Assembly (NCBI RefSeq): GCF_012844345.1
Contig: NZ_CP051625.1
Coordinates: 1,240,001-1,304,000 of the forward strand
Direction of reading: 5' to 3'
Length of the DNA: 64,000 nt
Origin: Pseudomonas sp. gcc21
Lineage (GTDB): Bacteria; Pseudomonadota; Gammaproteobacteria; Pseudomonadales; Pseudomonadaceae
In this document: one piece after another, positions 21,339 through 29,989 of the stretch
Position numbering within the stretch: position 1 is the first letter of the stretch
Layout of the letters: each line of letters opens with the position of its first letter
Position numbers and translations under genes: made by a program
Notes under the pieces: model-generated
Databases searched by the model: none
What the model was told of the DNA's origin: nothing
What the model saw: the letters and a program-made list of their open reading frames with translations, nothing else

Positions 21339-21813
21339 AGCTGCGGTTATTGCAGCCGGGGAAGATGGATGAACACTAGTCCTGCAGACGTTCCCCAGAA
21401 ATACCGAGATAGAGGCTTAGCCAGGCCAAAATAGATGCCGGCGGCCCCTATGATCGACACCCTGCTCGCCACATGCGCGAACAGAATATAAACCCGCTCT
21501 CGGGAAAACGATGAGCGGCACCCGATTCAGATGGGTAAGTGTTTAGGTGGAGATGCACAGCTTCAGGATCATGTGACGAGCGCTGACACTTGCCATTTCA
21601 TTGTGTCCCCGTTCCCAGTCCGGCTGATTCCTCCCTAAAGTATCGTTTCGCTGTACTCGCCACAGACTCAACTGTCGCCGCCAACGGGCGCGATATGAAC
21701 TCTGAACAAGGGCAAGGTTTGGCCCAAGCAGAAACACACCTGACACCTAACGGACGAGTCGCAGGTGCCGTACTCGTGTTTTCCAGAGAAGCACTGGAAC
21801 ACAACGGTACTTC
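21339..21813 (+). promoter_or_regulatory. Long 5' leader of rne
   Basis: No credible gene is seen in this stretch between the rne promoter and its ATG. Near its start GGGGAA (about 21358) and TTCCCC (about 21391) could pair across a short loop region. Long rne leaders mediate feedback by RNase E itself in enterobacteria; the same is plausible here but not shown. The ATG of rne lacks a strong Shine-Dalgarno sequence. Confidence 0.5.
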
Positions 21814-24800
21814 ATGAAAAGAATGCTGATCAACGCAACTCAACCCGAAGAGTTGCGAGTAGCCCTGGTAGATGGCCAGCGCCTGTATGACCTGGATATT
21901 GAATCCGGCGCACGCGAACAGAAGAAAGCCAACATCTATAAAGGCCGGATCACTCGAGTAGAACCCAGCCTGGAAGCCGCTTTTGTCGATTTCGGCTCGG
22001 AGCGTCATGGCTTTCTCCCCCTCAAGGAAATTTCCCGCGAATATTTCACCAAGCAGCCTGAAGGCCGCGTCAACATCAAGGAAGTACTGAAAGAAGGCCA
22101 GGAAATCATCGTCCAGGTCGACAAGGAAGAACGCGGCAACAAAGGCGCAGCACTCACCAGTTTTATCAGTCTGGCCGGCCGCTACCTGGTCCTTATGCCA
22201 AACAATCCACGTGCCGGCGGTATCTCGCGCCGCATTGAAGGCGAAGAGCGCAACGAGCTGCGCGAAGCCATCAACAGCCTGAACGTCCCGCCGGACATGG
22301 GCATGATCGTCCGCACTGCCGGCCTGGGCCGCAGCGCAGAAGAACTGCAATGGGATCTCGATTACCTGCTTCAGTTGTGGGAAGCCGTCAAATCCGCCTC
22401 CTCTGAGCGCAGCGCTCCGTTCCTGATCTATCAGGAGAGCAATGTCATCATCCGTGCAATCCGTGACTACCTGCGCCAGGACATCGGCGAAGTCCTCATT
22501 GATAGTGAAACGGTCAAGGAAGAAGCGCTCAACTTCATCAGCCAGGTGATGCCGCAATACGCCACCAAGGTCAAACTGTATGAAGACAGCGTGCCGCTGT
22601 TCAACCGGTTCCAGATCGAAAGCCAGATCGAAACAGCCTTCGAACGCGAAGTAAAACTCCCCTCGGGCGGCTCGATCGTTATCGACCACACCGAGGCCCT
22701 GGTCTCTATCGACATCAACTCTGCACGGGCGACCAAGGGTACTGATATCGAAGACACCGCGCTTCAGACCAACCTGGAAGCGGCAGAAGAAATCGCCCGC
22801 CAGCTGCGCCTGCGCGACATTGGCGGCCTGATCGTAATCGACTTCATCGACATGAGTCCGGCGAAAAACCAGCGCGCGGTTGAAGAGCGCGTGCGCGAAA
22901 GCCTGGAGGCCGACCGCGCCCGGGTACAGGTCGGCCGCATCTCGCGCTTCGGTCTGCTGGAAATGTCTCGCCAGCGGTTGCGCCCGTCGCTTGGCGAAAC
23001 CAGCGGCATTGTCTGCCCGCGCTGTAACGGCCGCGGCACCATTCGTGACGTCGAATCACTATCCTTGTCTGTGCTCCGCCTGATCGAAGAAGAAGCACTC
23101 AAGGACCGCACAGCCGAAGTACGGGCACACGTACCCATCGCTGTCGCCACCTTCCTGCTCAACGAAAAACGCGAAGCGCTGGCCTTGACCGAGGCGCGGA
23201 ACAAAGTCCGCGTGCTTATCCTGCCCAGCGAGCACATGGAAACGCCTCATTTCGAAGTTCAGCGTCTGCGTGACGATCACGAATCGGTACTGAACGGCGA
23301 AACCAGCTACACCATGAGTGCGGATATTGTCGCCGAGGAGCCCGTGCCGGTCAGCCAGACGCGCGCCATCGTCCGTCAGGAAGCCGCTGTAAAAAGCATC
23401 TCCCCTTCACGCCCTGCACCTACTCCGGCTGCACCGATCGCAGCCACCCAGGCGATCCACGAGACTCAGCCAGGCCTTTTCAAGGGTCTGATCAAATCAC
23501 TGGTCAGTCTGTTTGCCAGCGATGAGCAGACGGCCGAAGAAAGCAAGCCTGCCGCTGCTACAACCGCACCAGAGCGCAAGCCGCGCGAAAGCAATCGCAG
23601 CAGCGATGGACGCAGCAATACACGCAACCGGCGCCAGCGAAGTGATCGCAGCGACAAGGCTCAAACGCCACGTCCGCCTCGCCCTGAGCGCGCGCCCAAG
23701 CCGGAGCGTGCCGAGCGCAATGTCGAAGAACAAACCGCCGCAACACCGACGACTGCACCGACTGATAGCAAGCCAGTTGAGACCGCTCCACGCCGCCGTC
23801 GCCGTAGCCAGGAAACAACCAGCGAACCACGGGTTCAGCAGGATACGGAAAGCAATCGTAGCGCAGCACCTGCAGAGCGTCGCCCTCAGCGCAACGAAGA
23901 AACCGCGGCAGCCATTGCAGAGCCAGTAGCAGCTGAGATACAGGCTGATGAAGCTGGCAACGAGGGGGAGCGTCCGAAGCGCCGTTCACGTAACAGCCAG
24001 CGTCGCCGCAACAACCGTCGCAGCCGTCCCGTGCAGGACGAGACTACCGCAGAAAGCACAGCGCAAACCGATGCGCAATCCTCTGGCTCCACCCTGGACG
24101 CTTCCGATCCGAACAGTGATGTCGTGCCAGCTGCGGCAGCCGTCGCTGCGACAGCCGCAATCGCGTCGTCGATCGGTGAGGAGCCAAAAGCGGTGTCTGC
24201 GTCGCAAGCCCAGGCGCAACCAGCTGAATCAGCCAACCCACTCGATCAAGTCAAAATGCCTGTCGAAAGCGGCCTCAATCAGACTGCAGTCAACGCCGAG
24301 CAATCGATTGAAAACGCAGTGGAAGCCTTCAGCCAGTCCAGCCGCCAGGACTCGGACGACCAGACTGAGAGCACGACCACTGTTCAGCCTGACTCAGCCC
24401 CGACGCCTGTAGCACCCGCAGCCGACGCTGCACAGGCCGAGGCAAAACGCCCCGCTGACCAGGTTACCGAAGTAACAGCAGAATCTCCGACGTCCGAAAC
24501 CAAGCCTGTCGTAGAGAAAGCTGAAAAAGCCGAGCAAGCGAGCGGCCCAGAGGCGCATGCGACTGAATCGCCCGTCAAGGAGCCTGCAGCGGAACCCGTT
24601 GCAGCACCGCAGGCAGCGAAGCCAGAGCAGGTAGCCGAGTCAGAGAAGGCAGCATCCGAGCCGGTTTCCAAGCGCGCTCCGGCGCTGACTGAAAGCGGAC
24701 GTGCCTACAACGACCCACGGGAAATCCGCCGCCGCCAGCAAGAAGCCAAGCGTCTTGCCGAAGAGCAGGCTCGCGAAGCAGAAAAGCCTGCAGCAGTGGA

Positions 24801-25221
24801 AAAGACTGAAACGCCTCTCGAAACCGTTGAAGCACCTGCATCCGCCAACGCCACCGGCGACGACCAGCATCCCGACACACATGTATTGGGCCAGCAGTTT
24901 GTCACGCCAGAAGAAGCGGCAACCGAAACTGTAAAGCCAGTACACGATGCTACCGGCGACCGGACGCATCCTGCGACTAATGCGGTGGAACAGCAGAAGG
25001 AGCAGCTGAACAGGACCGATCTGGAAGCACCTGACGCGCTGCCAGAGCCAAGCGATGTAAAGGATCATCCTGACACGCACGTCCAGGGACAGCAGCGTGA
25101 GGAAGCAGACGAGGAACGTGCTTCAACCAGAACGCGGCCTACACACGATGGCACTGGGAAGGAAGGCCATCCGGACACCCATGTGCTTGAACAGCAGCAG
25201 GAAGAACCCAACAAGCAGTAA
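21814..25221 (+). CDS. rne: Ribonuclease E
   Basis: An 1135-residue endoribonuclease and degradosome scaffold. The catalytic half has an S1 domain (about 35-120), magnesium ligands Asp300 (SIDINS) and Asp343 (VIDFID), and the Zn-link CPRC with Cys401 and Cys404. After about residue 510 comes a low-complexity scaffold: [14 protein letters not shown] at about 550 looks like the amphipathic membrane anchor, followed by Arg-rich RNA-binding stretches and an Ala/Glu/Pro/Gln-rich region. [12 protein letters not shown] motif occurs near 970. The last 117 residues carry four repeats of an HPDTHVxxQQ unit. Strong terminator 10 nt downstream. Confidence 0.97.
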   Translation: MKRMLINATQPEELRVALVDGQRLYDLDIESGAREQKKANIYKGRITRVEPSLEAAFVDFGSERHGFLPLKEISREYFTKQPEGRVNIKEVLKEGQEIIVQVDKEERGNKGAALTSFISLAGRYLVLMPNNPRAGGISRRIEGEERNELREAINSLNVPPDMGMIVRTAGLGRSAEELQWDLDYLLQLWEAVKSASSERSAPFLIYQESNVIIRAIRDYLRQDIGEVLIDSETVKEEALNFISQVMPQYATKVKLYEDSVPLFNRFQIESQIETAFEREVKLPSGGSIVIDHTEALVSIDINSARATKGTDIEDTALQTNLEAAEEIARQLRLRDIGGLIVIDFIDMSPAKNQRAVEERVRESLEADRARVQVGRISRFGLLEMSRQRLRPSLGETSGIVCPRCNGRGTIRDVESLSLSVLRLIEEEALKDRTAEVRAHVPIAVATFLLNEKREALALTEARNKVRVLILPSEHMETPHFEVQRLRDDHESVLNGETSYTMSADIVAEEPVPVSQTRAIVRQEAAVKSISPSRPAPTPAAPIAATQAIHETQPGLFKGLIKSLVSLFASDEQTAEESKPAAATTAPERKPRESNRSSDGRSNTRNRRQRSDRSDKAQTPRPPRPERAPKPERAERNVEEQTAATPTTAPTDSKPVETAPRRRRRSQETTSEPRVQQDTESNRSAAPAERRPQRNEETAAAIAEPVAAEIQADEAGNEGERPKRRSRNSQRRRNNRRSRPVQDETTAESTAQTDAQSSGSTLDASDPNSDVVPAAAAVAATAAIASSIGEEPKAVSASQAQAQPAESANPLDQVKMPVESGLNQTAVNAEQSIENAVEAFSQSSRQDSDDQTESTTTVQPDSAPTPVAPAADAAQAEAKRPADQVTEVTAESPTSETKPVVEKAEKAEQASGPEAHATESPVKEPAAEPVAAPQAAKPEQVAESEKAASEPVSKRAPALTESGRAYNDPREIRRRQQEAKRLAEEQAREAEKPAAVEKTETPLETVEAPASANATGDDQHPDTHVLGQQFVTPEEAATETVKPVHDATGDRTHPATNAVEQQKEQLNRTDLEAPDALPEPSDVKDHPDTHVQGQQREEADEERASTRTRPTHDGTGKEGHPDTHVLEQQQEEPNKQ
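24868..25197 (+). repeat. Four HPDTHV-type repeats encoded at the 3' end of rne
   Basis: The decapeptide is [10 protein letters not shown] at residue 1019, [10 protein letters not shown] at 1052, [10 protein letters not shown] at 1085 and [10 protein letters not shown] at 1119. The period is 33, 33 and 34 residues. Three of the four copies are preceded by an ATGD- or GTGK-like tetrapeptide. The DNA copies have diverged, so the repeats are old and held at protein level. Function unknown. Confidence 0.88.
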
Positions 25222-25230
25222 CGGGTAACA

Positions 25231-25260
25231 AAAAAGGGGATGCTTCGGCATCCCCTTTTT
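25231..25260. terminator. Bidirectional terminator between rne and murB
   Basis: A 13-bp stem AAAAAGGGGATGC/GCATCCCCTTTTT with a TTCG tetraloop closed by C-G; A and T tracts on both sides serve rne (+) and murB (-). Confidence 0.93.
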
Positions 25261-25322
25261 GTTTCTGTAGCAAGCCAACTTATTCTGCTTACAGAACCCT
25301 CTTCTGGCCCGGTTTGGTCTTG

Positions 25323-26345
25323 TCATAATCCCAGAACGATTGGCTCCATCTCCAGCGATACGCCGAAACGTTGCCGGATGTCCGTTTGGATACGTGTGGC
25401 GAGCCCCATGATGTCCTCCCCCCTCGCCCTGCCGTAATTCACCAATACCAACGCTTGCTCACGGTGAACCCCAGCGTCGCCGTCGCGGGAGCCTTTCCAG
25501 CCCGCCTGTTCAATCAACCATCCCGCGGCCAGCTTGTAGCGCCCATCCGGCTGCATATAGCTTGGCAAGCCGGGCCAGCATTGCTGTAACGCTTCCGCCT
25601 GTTCAGCGGTTACCAGTGGATTCTTGAAGAAGCTACCCGCGTTGGCCAGTTGTGAAGGATCGGGCAATTTAGACTGACGTATCTGGCACACCAGTTCGCT
25701 GACAACCCGCGCATCGGCTCGCTGCAAACCGGTTGCCTGCCAGGCATTAGCCAGCGGGCCATATCCAAGCTTCGGATCAGGTACTGACGACAGGCGCAGC
25801 CGGAGTCGCAAGATGATGTAACGGCCCGGCTCTTGTTTGAACAGGCTGTCGCGGTAGGCGAACCGGCAATGTTCACGGTGAAGCCGGCGGATGTCACCAG
25901 TACACCTGTCGTACACCTCGACGCTTTCGAAAACATCTTCCAGCTCTACGCCGTAGGCGCCAATGTTTTGTACCGGCGCGGCGCCAGCAGTGCCTGGTAT
26001 GAGAGACAGGTTTTCCAGGCCACACAAGCCTAGATCCAGGGACCAATTGACCAGCGCATGCCAGTTCTCCCCTGCTTCTGCTTCGATAATAACCTCGCGG
26101 CCGCTGCGCGAGACCACACGGCGACCGCGGCTGCGGATGGCTAACACCAGACCCCGAACGGGTCCGGCCAGAACCAGGTTGCTGCCACCACCCAGAAGGG
26201 TTACAGGCCAGGCGTGCTTGTCCGCTAGGGATAACGCCTGCAGCAATTGCCTGTCGTTCTCGACGAATACCAACCGCTCGGCGTGCTCGCTGATACCGAA
26301 GGTATTGTGGGTACGCAAGTCAGCGTTGTTGATTATGTCGAGCAC
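25323..26345 (-). CDS. murB: UDP-N-acetylenolpyruvoylglucosamine reductase
   Basis: A 340-residue FAD enzyme completing UDP-MurNAc synthesis. It is the E. coli-type (type I) MurB: FAD-binding LLGGGSNLV, the NLSLIPGTAGAAPVQNIGAYG loop, catalytic Ser in NAGSFFKNP and Glu near the C-terminus in LEMEPIVLG. The start is GTG at 26345, overlapping the ptpA 3' end by 13 nt; no clear Shine-Dalgarno site is seen, so coupling to ptpA is likely. Confidence 0.95.
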   Translation of the reverse strand: MLDIINNADLRTHNTFGISEHAERLVFVENDRQLLQALSLADKHAWPVTLLGGGSNLVLAGPVRGLVLAIRSRGRRVVSRSGREVIIEAEAGENWHALVNWSLDLGLCGLENLSLIPGTAGAAPVQNIGAYGVELEDVFESVEVYDRCTGDIRRLHREHCRFAYRDSLFKQEPGRYIILRLRLRLSSVPDPKLGYGPLANAWQATGLQRADARVVSELVCQIRQSKLPDPSQLANAGSFFKNPLVTAEQAEALQQCWPGLPSYMQPDGRYKLAAGWLIEQAGWKGSRDGDAGVHREQALVLVNYGRARGEDIMGLATRIQTDIRQRFGVSLEMEPIVLGL

Positions 26346-26830
26346 GGTTGACAGGCCGTAGTCACTGATGCGCCTTCACCAAGGCTCGCCAGGAGACCCT
26401 GCGAAGCTCTCTCAAGCATATCGAGCACATCCTCGAAGCCCTGTTCACCACCATAGTAAGGATCCGGAATCTCCTCGGCGTCATGCGGAGCGTAACTCAT
26501 GAACAGACGGATTTTTGCGGCACAGTGTGCTGGTGCGCGTCGCAGCAATTCCAGCAGGTTGCTATGGTCCGCAGCGAGGATCAGATCAAATTCCGCAAAA
26601 TCACTGTCAGCGACCCTTCTGGCGCTTAATCTACTGATGTCCACGCCGCGACGGGAGGCTGCCGCGATGGCGCGGCGATCCGGCGGTTTGCCAACGTGAT
26701 AATCAGCCGTGCCAGCGGAATCCACCTCGACGAGGCTGGCCAGCTCACTATGGGCCAGCAACTTTTGAAATACACCCTGCGCTGAGGGTGAGCGACAGAT
26801 ATTGCCCAGACAAACGAACAACACACGCAT
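26333..26830 (-). CDS. Low-molecular-weight protein tyrosine phosphatase
   Basis: A 165-residue phosphatase. The P-loop CLGNICRS starts at Cys7, with Arg13, and the general acid Asp is in IPDPYYGG. The target protein is unknown. The ATG shares one base with the kdsB stop (TAATG). The murB-ptpA-kdsB-trm112-lpxK arrangement matches the PAO1 order as I recall it. Confidence 0.93.
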   Translation of the reverse strand: MRVLFVCLGNICRSPSAQGVFQKLLAHSELASLVEVDSAGTADYHVGKPPDRRAIAAASRRGVDISRLSARRVADSDFAEFDLILAADHSNLLELLRRAPAHCAAKIRLFMSYAPHDAEEIPDPYYGGEQGFEDVLDMLERASQGLLASLGEGASVTTACQPCST

Positions 26831-27588
26831 TACAGGGCACCTAGTACAGCGCGGACGCGATCCAGGTCGGCTGCCGTGTCAACGCCGGCGGGTGGGATTT
26901 CACAAGCTTCGGCAACATGTATACGGCAGCCAAACCAGAGGGCACGAAGCTGCTCCAGTGCTTCAGCTGTTTCGAGCGGGCTTGCTGGCCAGCGGACATA
27001 GTCGTGCAGAAAGCCGACCTTGTAAGCGTAAAGGCCAATATGTCGTTGAAACGGGACGCCTTGTGGAAGCACTCGGGGTTGTTCCGCAAACTGATCACGG
27101 CACCAGGGCATGGGGGCCCTGCTGAAATACAGTGCAAACCCCCGGTTATCGGTCACTACCTTGACCGCATTCGGGTTGAACAAGGTGTCGATATCCGTGA
27201 GCGGTTCGGACAGCGTCGCAATACTCGCCTCCGGATACTGCAGAAGATTGCCCGCCACCTGATCGATCAGCGCAGGCGGTACCAGCGGCTCATCGCCCTG
27301 GACATTTACCACACAGGCGTTGTCATCCAGGCCAAGCTGCGTGACCACTTCCTGTAACCGGTCCGTACCGGAGGGATGGTCGGCACGGGTCATGATCACG
27401 TCAGCACCGAAACCGCGACAGGCGTCAGCTATACGTTGATCATCGGTTGCTACTGTCACGCTCTCGGCCTGACTTTTACGCGCCTGAGTCCAGACATGCT
27501 CGATCATTGGTTTGCCAGCGATGTCCTGCAGCGGCTTGCCCGGCAGACGCGTGGACGCATAGCGCGCCGGGATGATGACGTGGTACAT
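26830..27588 (-). CDS. kdsB: 3-deoxy-manno-octulosonate cytidylyltransferase
   Basis: A 252-residue CMP-Kdo synthetase, activating Kdo for lipopolysaccharide inner-core synthesis. [17 protein letters not shown] is the nucleotide-binding signature; [11 protein letters not shown] and [11 protein letters not shown] are typical. ATG 27588 directly follows the Trm112 stop (TGACATG); an ATG at 27609 would add seven residues inside the preceding gene and is less likely. Confidence 0.95.
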   Translation of the reverse strand: MYHVIIPARYASTRLPGKPLQDIAGKPMIEHVWTQARKSQAESVTVATDDQRIADACRGFGADVIMTRADHPSGTDRLQEVVTQLGLDDNACVVNVQGDEPLVPPALIDQVAGNLLQYPEASIATLSEPLTDIDTLFNPNAVKVVTDNRGFALYFSRAPMPWCRDQFAEQPRVLPQGVPFQRHIGLYAYKVGFLHDYVRWPASPLETAEALEQLRALWFGCRIHVAEACEIPPAGVDTAADLDRVRAVLGAL

Positions 27589-27589
27589 G

Positions 27590-27775
27590 TCAGCGATCCA
27601 GCCGTTCATCTGCGTCGAGCGAGCGCGCCTCGCCCTCCAGCATCACTGGAATGCCATCGCGAACCGGAAACGCCAAACCATCCGCTCGGCACCAAAGCTC
27701 GGTCTTGTCCTTGTTCTGGACCAGCGGCCCCTTGCAGAGGGGACAGGCAAGAATATCTAGCAGTTTGGGATCCAT
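27590..27775 (-). CDS. Trm112 family protein (YcaR-like)
   Basis: A 61-residue zinc-ribbon-like protein of the Trm112 family: [14 protein letters not shown], then a WC pair and [12 protein letters not shown]. Small Trm112 proteins activate methyltransferases in other organisms; the bacterial partner here is unknown. It sits between lpxK and kdsB, as is usual in proteobacteria. Confidence 0.9.
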   Translation of the reverse strand: MDPKLLDILACPLCKGPLVQNKDKTELWCRADGLAFPVRDGIPVMLEGEARSLDADERLDR

Positions 27776-27796
27776 GGATACGACTCCTGGGAAAGA

Positions 27797-28804
27797 TTAA
27801 TGAACGGCGCCAAGCCTTGCGTCCAGCGCCGCAGCAAAGGCGTCGCTCAGTTCGGCGTCTACGGCCAGATACCACCAGTTGGCCTGTGCAAAGCCGATGC
27901 ATTTGACAGCGTCTTTTTCGGTCATGATTACCGGCAGGGCTGGGTCCAACCCTGCAAAGCTGTCGGCATTGTAATCGGCATGGTCGCCAAAGGCATACTC
28001 TCTGGGGCTGAAAGAGAGGCCTTTCAGGGTGTCGAAGAAACGGCCCGGGTTACCGATACCCGCTACAGCATTAACCGTCCTGCTGTGCGGCCAGCTTGCA
28101 ATATCACACCGCTCTCCCGTACATATATTAACCAGCGCAGAGGGTCGCAATTGCATCGCAAAGCCGTCAGGACGGTCGCTGTTGGCGCCATTGCGGATTA
28201 CGAAATCGACGGAATCCAGCCTTTCCGGCGGCTCGCGCAGGGGGCCTTCCGGTAAACACTGCGCATTACCCAGACCGCGCGCAGCATCGACCAGTGCCAA
28301 CTCTAGCGTGCGGCCCATCCGATAGTGCTGTAACCCATCGTCACTGATGATCAGGTCTACCTTGCACTGGGCCAGCAACTGCCTGGCCGCGCGTGACCGA
28401 TCAGGATCAATGACAACCGGGACATTGCAGCGTCGGGCAACCAGCAGCGGCTCATCTCCGACCTGCCCGGACGTATCGAGCGCAGCGTCGATCAGCCAGG
28501 GAAAAGACGGCGGGGCCGCGCCATAGCCACGACTGATGACGCCGGGCCTGAATCCCCGGCGCTGCAAATGCTCAATCAGCCAGATAACCATAGGGGTCTT
28601 GCCCGTACCGCCCAGGGTGATATTACCCACCACGATCAAAGGCACAGGCGGCTGCCAACTGGCGGCGGAATCAGAGAGATAGGAGCGGCGGCGGCGAGTT
28701 GCCACCGCGCGATACAGCAAGGAAAGAGGACGCAGCAGCTTCAGCCAGGCGTGCCCGTCATACCAGGCACGTAGCATGAATCGTTCAAGCGACGGCTGTT
28801 TCAC
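27797..28804 (-). CDS. lpxK: Tetraacyldisaccharide 4'-kinase
   Basis: A 335-residue inner-membrane-associated kinase that phosphorylates the lipid A precursor at the 4' position. The Walker A motif is NITLGGTGKTPM (about residues 58-69), preceded by an N-terminal membrane-interacting segment; the SDDGLQHYRMGR block is the family signature. The GTG start overlaps the exbD stop by 4 nt. Confidence 0.95.
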   Translation of the reverse strand: MKQPSLERFMLRAWYDGHAWLKLLRPLSLLYRAVATRRRRSYLSDSAASWQPPVPLIVVGNITLGGTGKTPMVIWLIEHLQRRGFRPGVISRGYGAAPPSFPWLIDAALDTSGQVGDEPLLVARRCNVPVVIDPDRSRAARQLLAQCKVDLIISDDGLQHYRMGRTLELALVDAARGLGNAQCLPEGPLREPPERLDSVDFVIRNGANSDRPDGFAMQLRPSALVNICTGERCDIASWPHSRTVNAVAGIGNPGRFFDTLKGLSFSPREYAFGDHADYNADSFAGLDPALPVIMTEKDAVKCIGFAQANWWYLAVDAELSDAFAAALDARLGAVH

Positions 28805-29232
28805 TGGCCGTCGCCCGCCTCCAGCTCGCTGGTAGTCAGTCGCAGACGGCTGAAGCCCAGCTGCCCTGCCGCATCCATGACGGTGATCACCGACTGGTGC
28901 GATGCCTTGCCGTCCGCAGTGATCACAACGGGCAGATTGGTATCACCAGCCGACTCGCGTTGCAACGCATTCTTGATGGTATCCAGTCCCGGAGCAAGCA
29001 GCGTTTTATCGTTTATCGCCACCTCCCCCGTTGCGGAGATGGTCAGCTCGATCTGCTGCGCGCGGCTTTCGACGGGATTACCCGAGGCGGCCTCGGGCAA
29101 ATCCAGCTCCAGCTGCGTTTCCCGGGTAAAGGTTGTCGAAACCATGAAGAAAATCAGCAGCAGAAACACCACATCAATCAGCGGAGTCAGGTTGACGCTG
29201 ATCTCCTCGGGTCGCGTACGCCGAAAGTTCAC
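28801..29232 (-). CDS. exbD: ExbD/TolR family biopolymer transport protein
   Basis: A 143-residue protein with a single N-terminal transmembrane helix containing the essential-type Asp20 (LTPLIDVVFLLLIFFMV) and a periplasmic domain. With the adjacent ExbB it forms a proton-driven motor that would energise TonB-dependent import. No tonB lies nearby. The start is GTG at 29232, 2 nt after exbB. Confidence 0.92.
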   Translation of the reverse strand: MNFRRTRPEEISVNLTPLIDVVFLLLIFFMVSTTFTRETQLELDLPEAASGNPVESRAQQIELTISATGEVAINDKTLLAPGLDTIKNALQRESAGDTNLPVVITADGKASHQSVITVMDAAGQLGFSRLRLTTSELEAGDGQ

Positions 29233-29234
29233 GG

Positions 29235-29909
29235 TCAGGCTCCCTTGCGAACGCTGCCGGGACGCAGCGGAGCGCCCTCCTGAGCGACTGCAGAGGCGTC
29301 GACATCACGATTACCCTGGATGACCTCGACCAGCTTGGTGGCTTCCTGCTCCATAGCGATCACCAGCTCATCGATGCGACGCATCAGGAAGCGATGAAAG
29401 AACAACGCCGGAATCGCTACGGTCAGACCCGCTGCGGTGGTCATCAACGCTTTGGAGATGCCTCCTGCGAGCACGCCGGTATTACCGGTACCCTGGGCCA
29501 TGATCGCGCTGAAAACATCGATCATACCGACCACCGTACCGAGCAGACCAAGCAGCGGCGTAATGGCAGCGATGGTGCCCAACGTGCTGAGGTAACGCTC
29601 CATCTCGTGAATGACCTTACCGGCCGCTTCCTGGATGCTTTCCTTCATGATTTCACGGCCATGACGTGAGTTCGCCAAGCCGGCGGCGAGGACCTCGCCC
29701 AGCGGTGAGTCGGCGCGCAGTGTTTTCAGTTTCACCGAATCCATCTGGCCTTCCTTGACCCAGCGCCAGACCTGCCCAAGCAGGCTCGGCGGTGCGACTT
29801 TGCTGCTACGCAGCGTCCATAGTCTCTCTATTACAATAGCAACGGCGATTACCGACGACACCAGGATTGGCAGCATTAGCCAACCACCCGCACTGATCAA
29901 TTCCCACAC
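29235..29909 (-). CDS. exbB: ExbB/TolQ/MotA family proton channel protein
   Basis: A 224-residue inner-membrane protein with three hydrophobic segments (about 8-30, 110-135 and 155-180 by eye), the last two around TPLLGLLGTVVGMIDVF and LMTTAAGLTVAIPALFF. The start is GTG at 29909, with GGAGG 8 nt upstream; the TTG at 29927 precedes the ribosome-binding site and is rejected. Partner of the following ExbD; the pair lies upstream of lpxK as in P. aeruginosa. Confidence 0.92.
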   Translation of the reverse strand: MWELISAGGWLMLPILVSSVIAVAIVIERLWTLRSSKVAPPSLLGQVWRWVKEGQMDSVKLKTLRADSPLGEVLAAGLANSRHGREIMKESIQEAAGKVIHEMERYLSTLGTIAAITPLLGLLGTVVGMIDVFSAIMAQGTGNTGVLAGGISKALMTTAAGLTVAIPALFFHRFLMRRIDELVIAMEQEATKLVEVIQGNRDVDASAVAQEGAPLRPGSVRKGA

Positions 29910-29989
29910 AAGCGATCCCTCCCCCAAATGGTTGAATACTCTAGCACAGACCGCGCGAACCGCGGCCCCGGCGGATATCAGGTGCCTGG

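Noticed and set aside
20092..21372. 426-codon open frame on the plus strand opposite HAD and rluC
   Set aside because: It lies wholly antisense to two well-supported genes; such long mirror frames are common in high-G+C DNA and its translation shows no family features.
21598..22689. 363-codon open frame opposite the start of rne
   Set aside because: Antisense to the conserved catalytic domain of RNase E; composition is typical of a mirror frame.
25231..25260. Possible small RNA or attenuator after rne
   Set aside because: Simple bidirectional terminator with UUCG loop; nothing else is needed to explain it.
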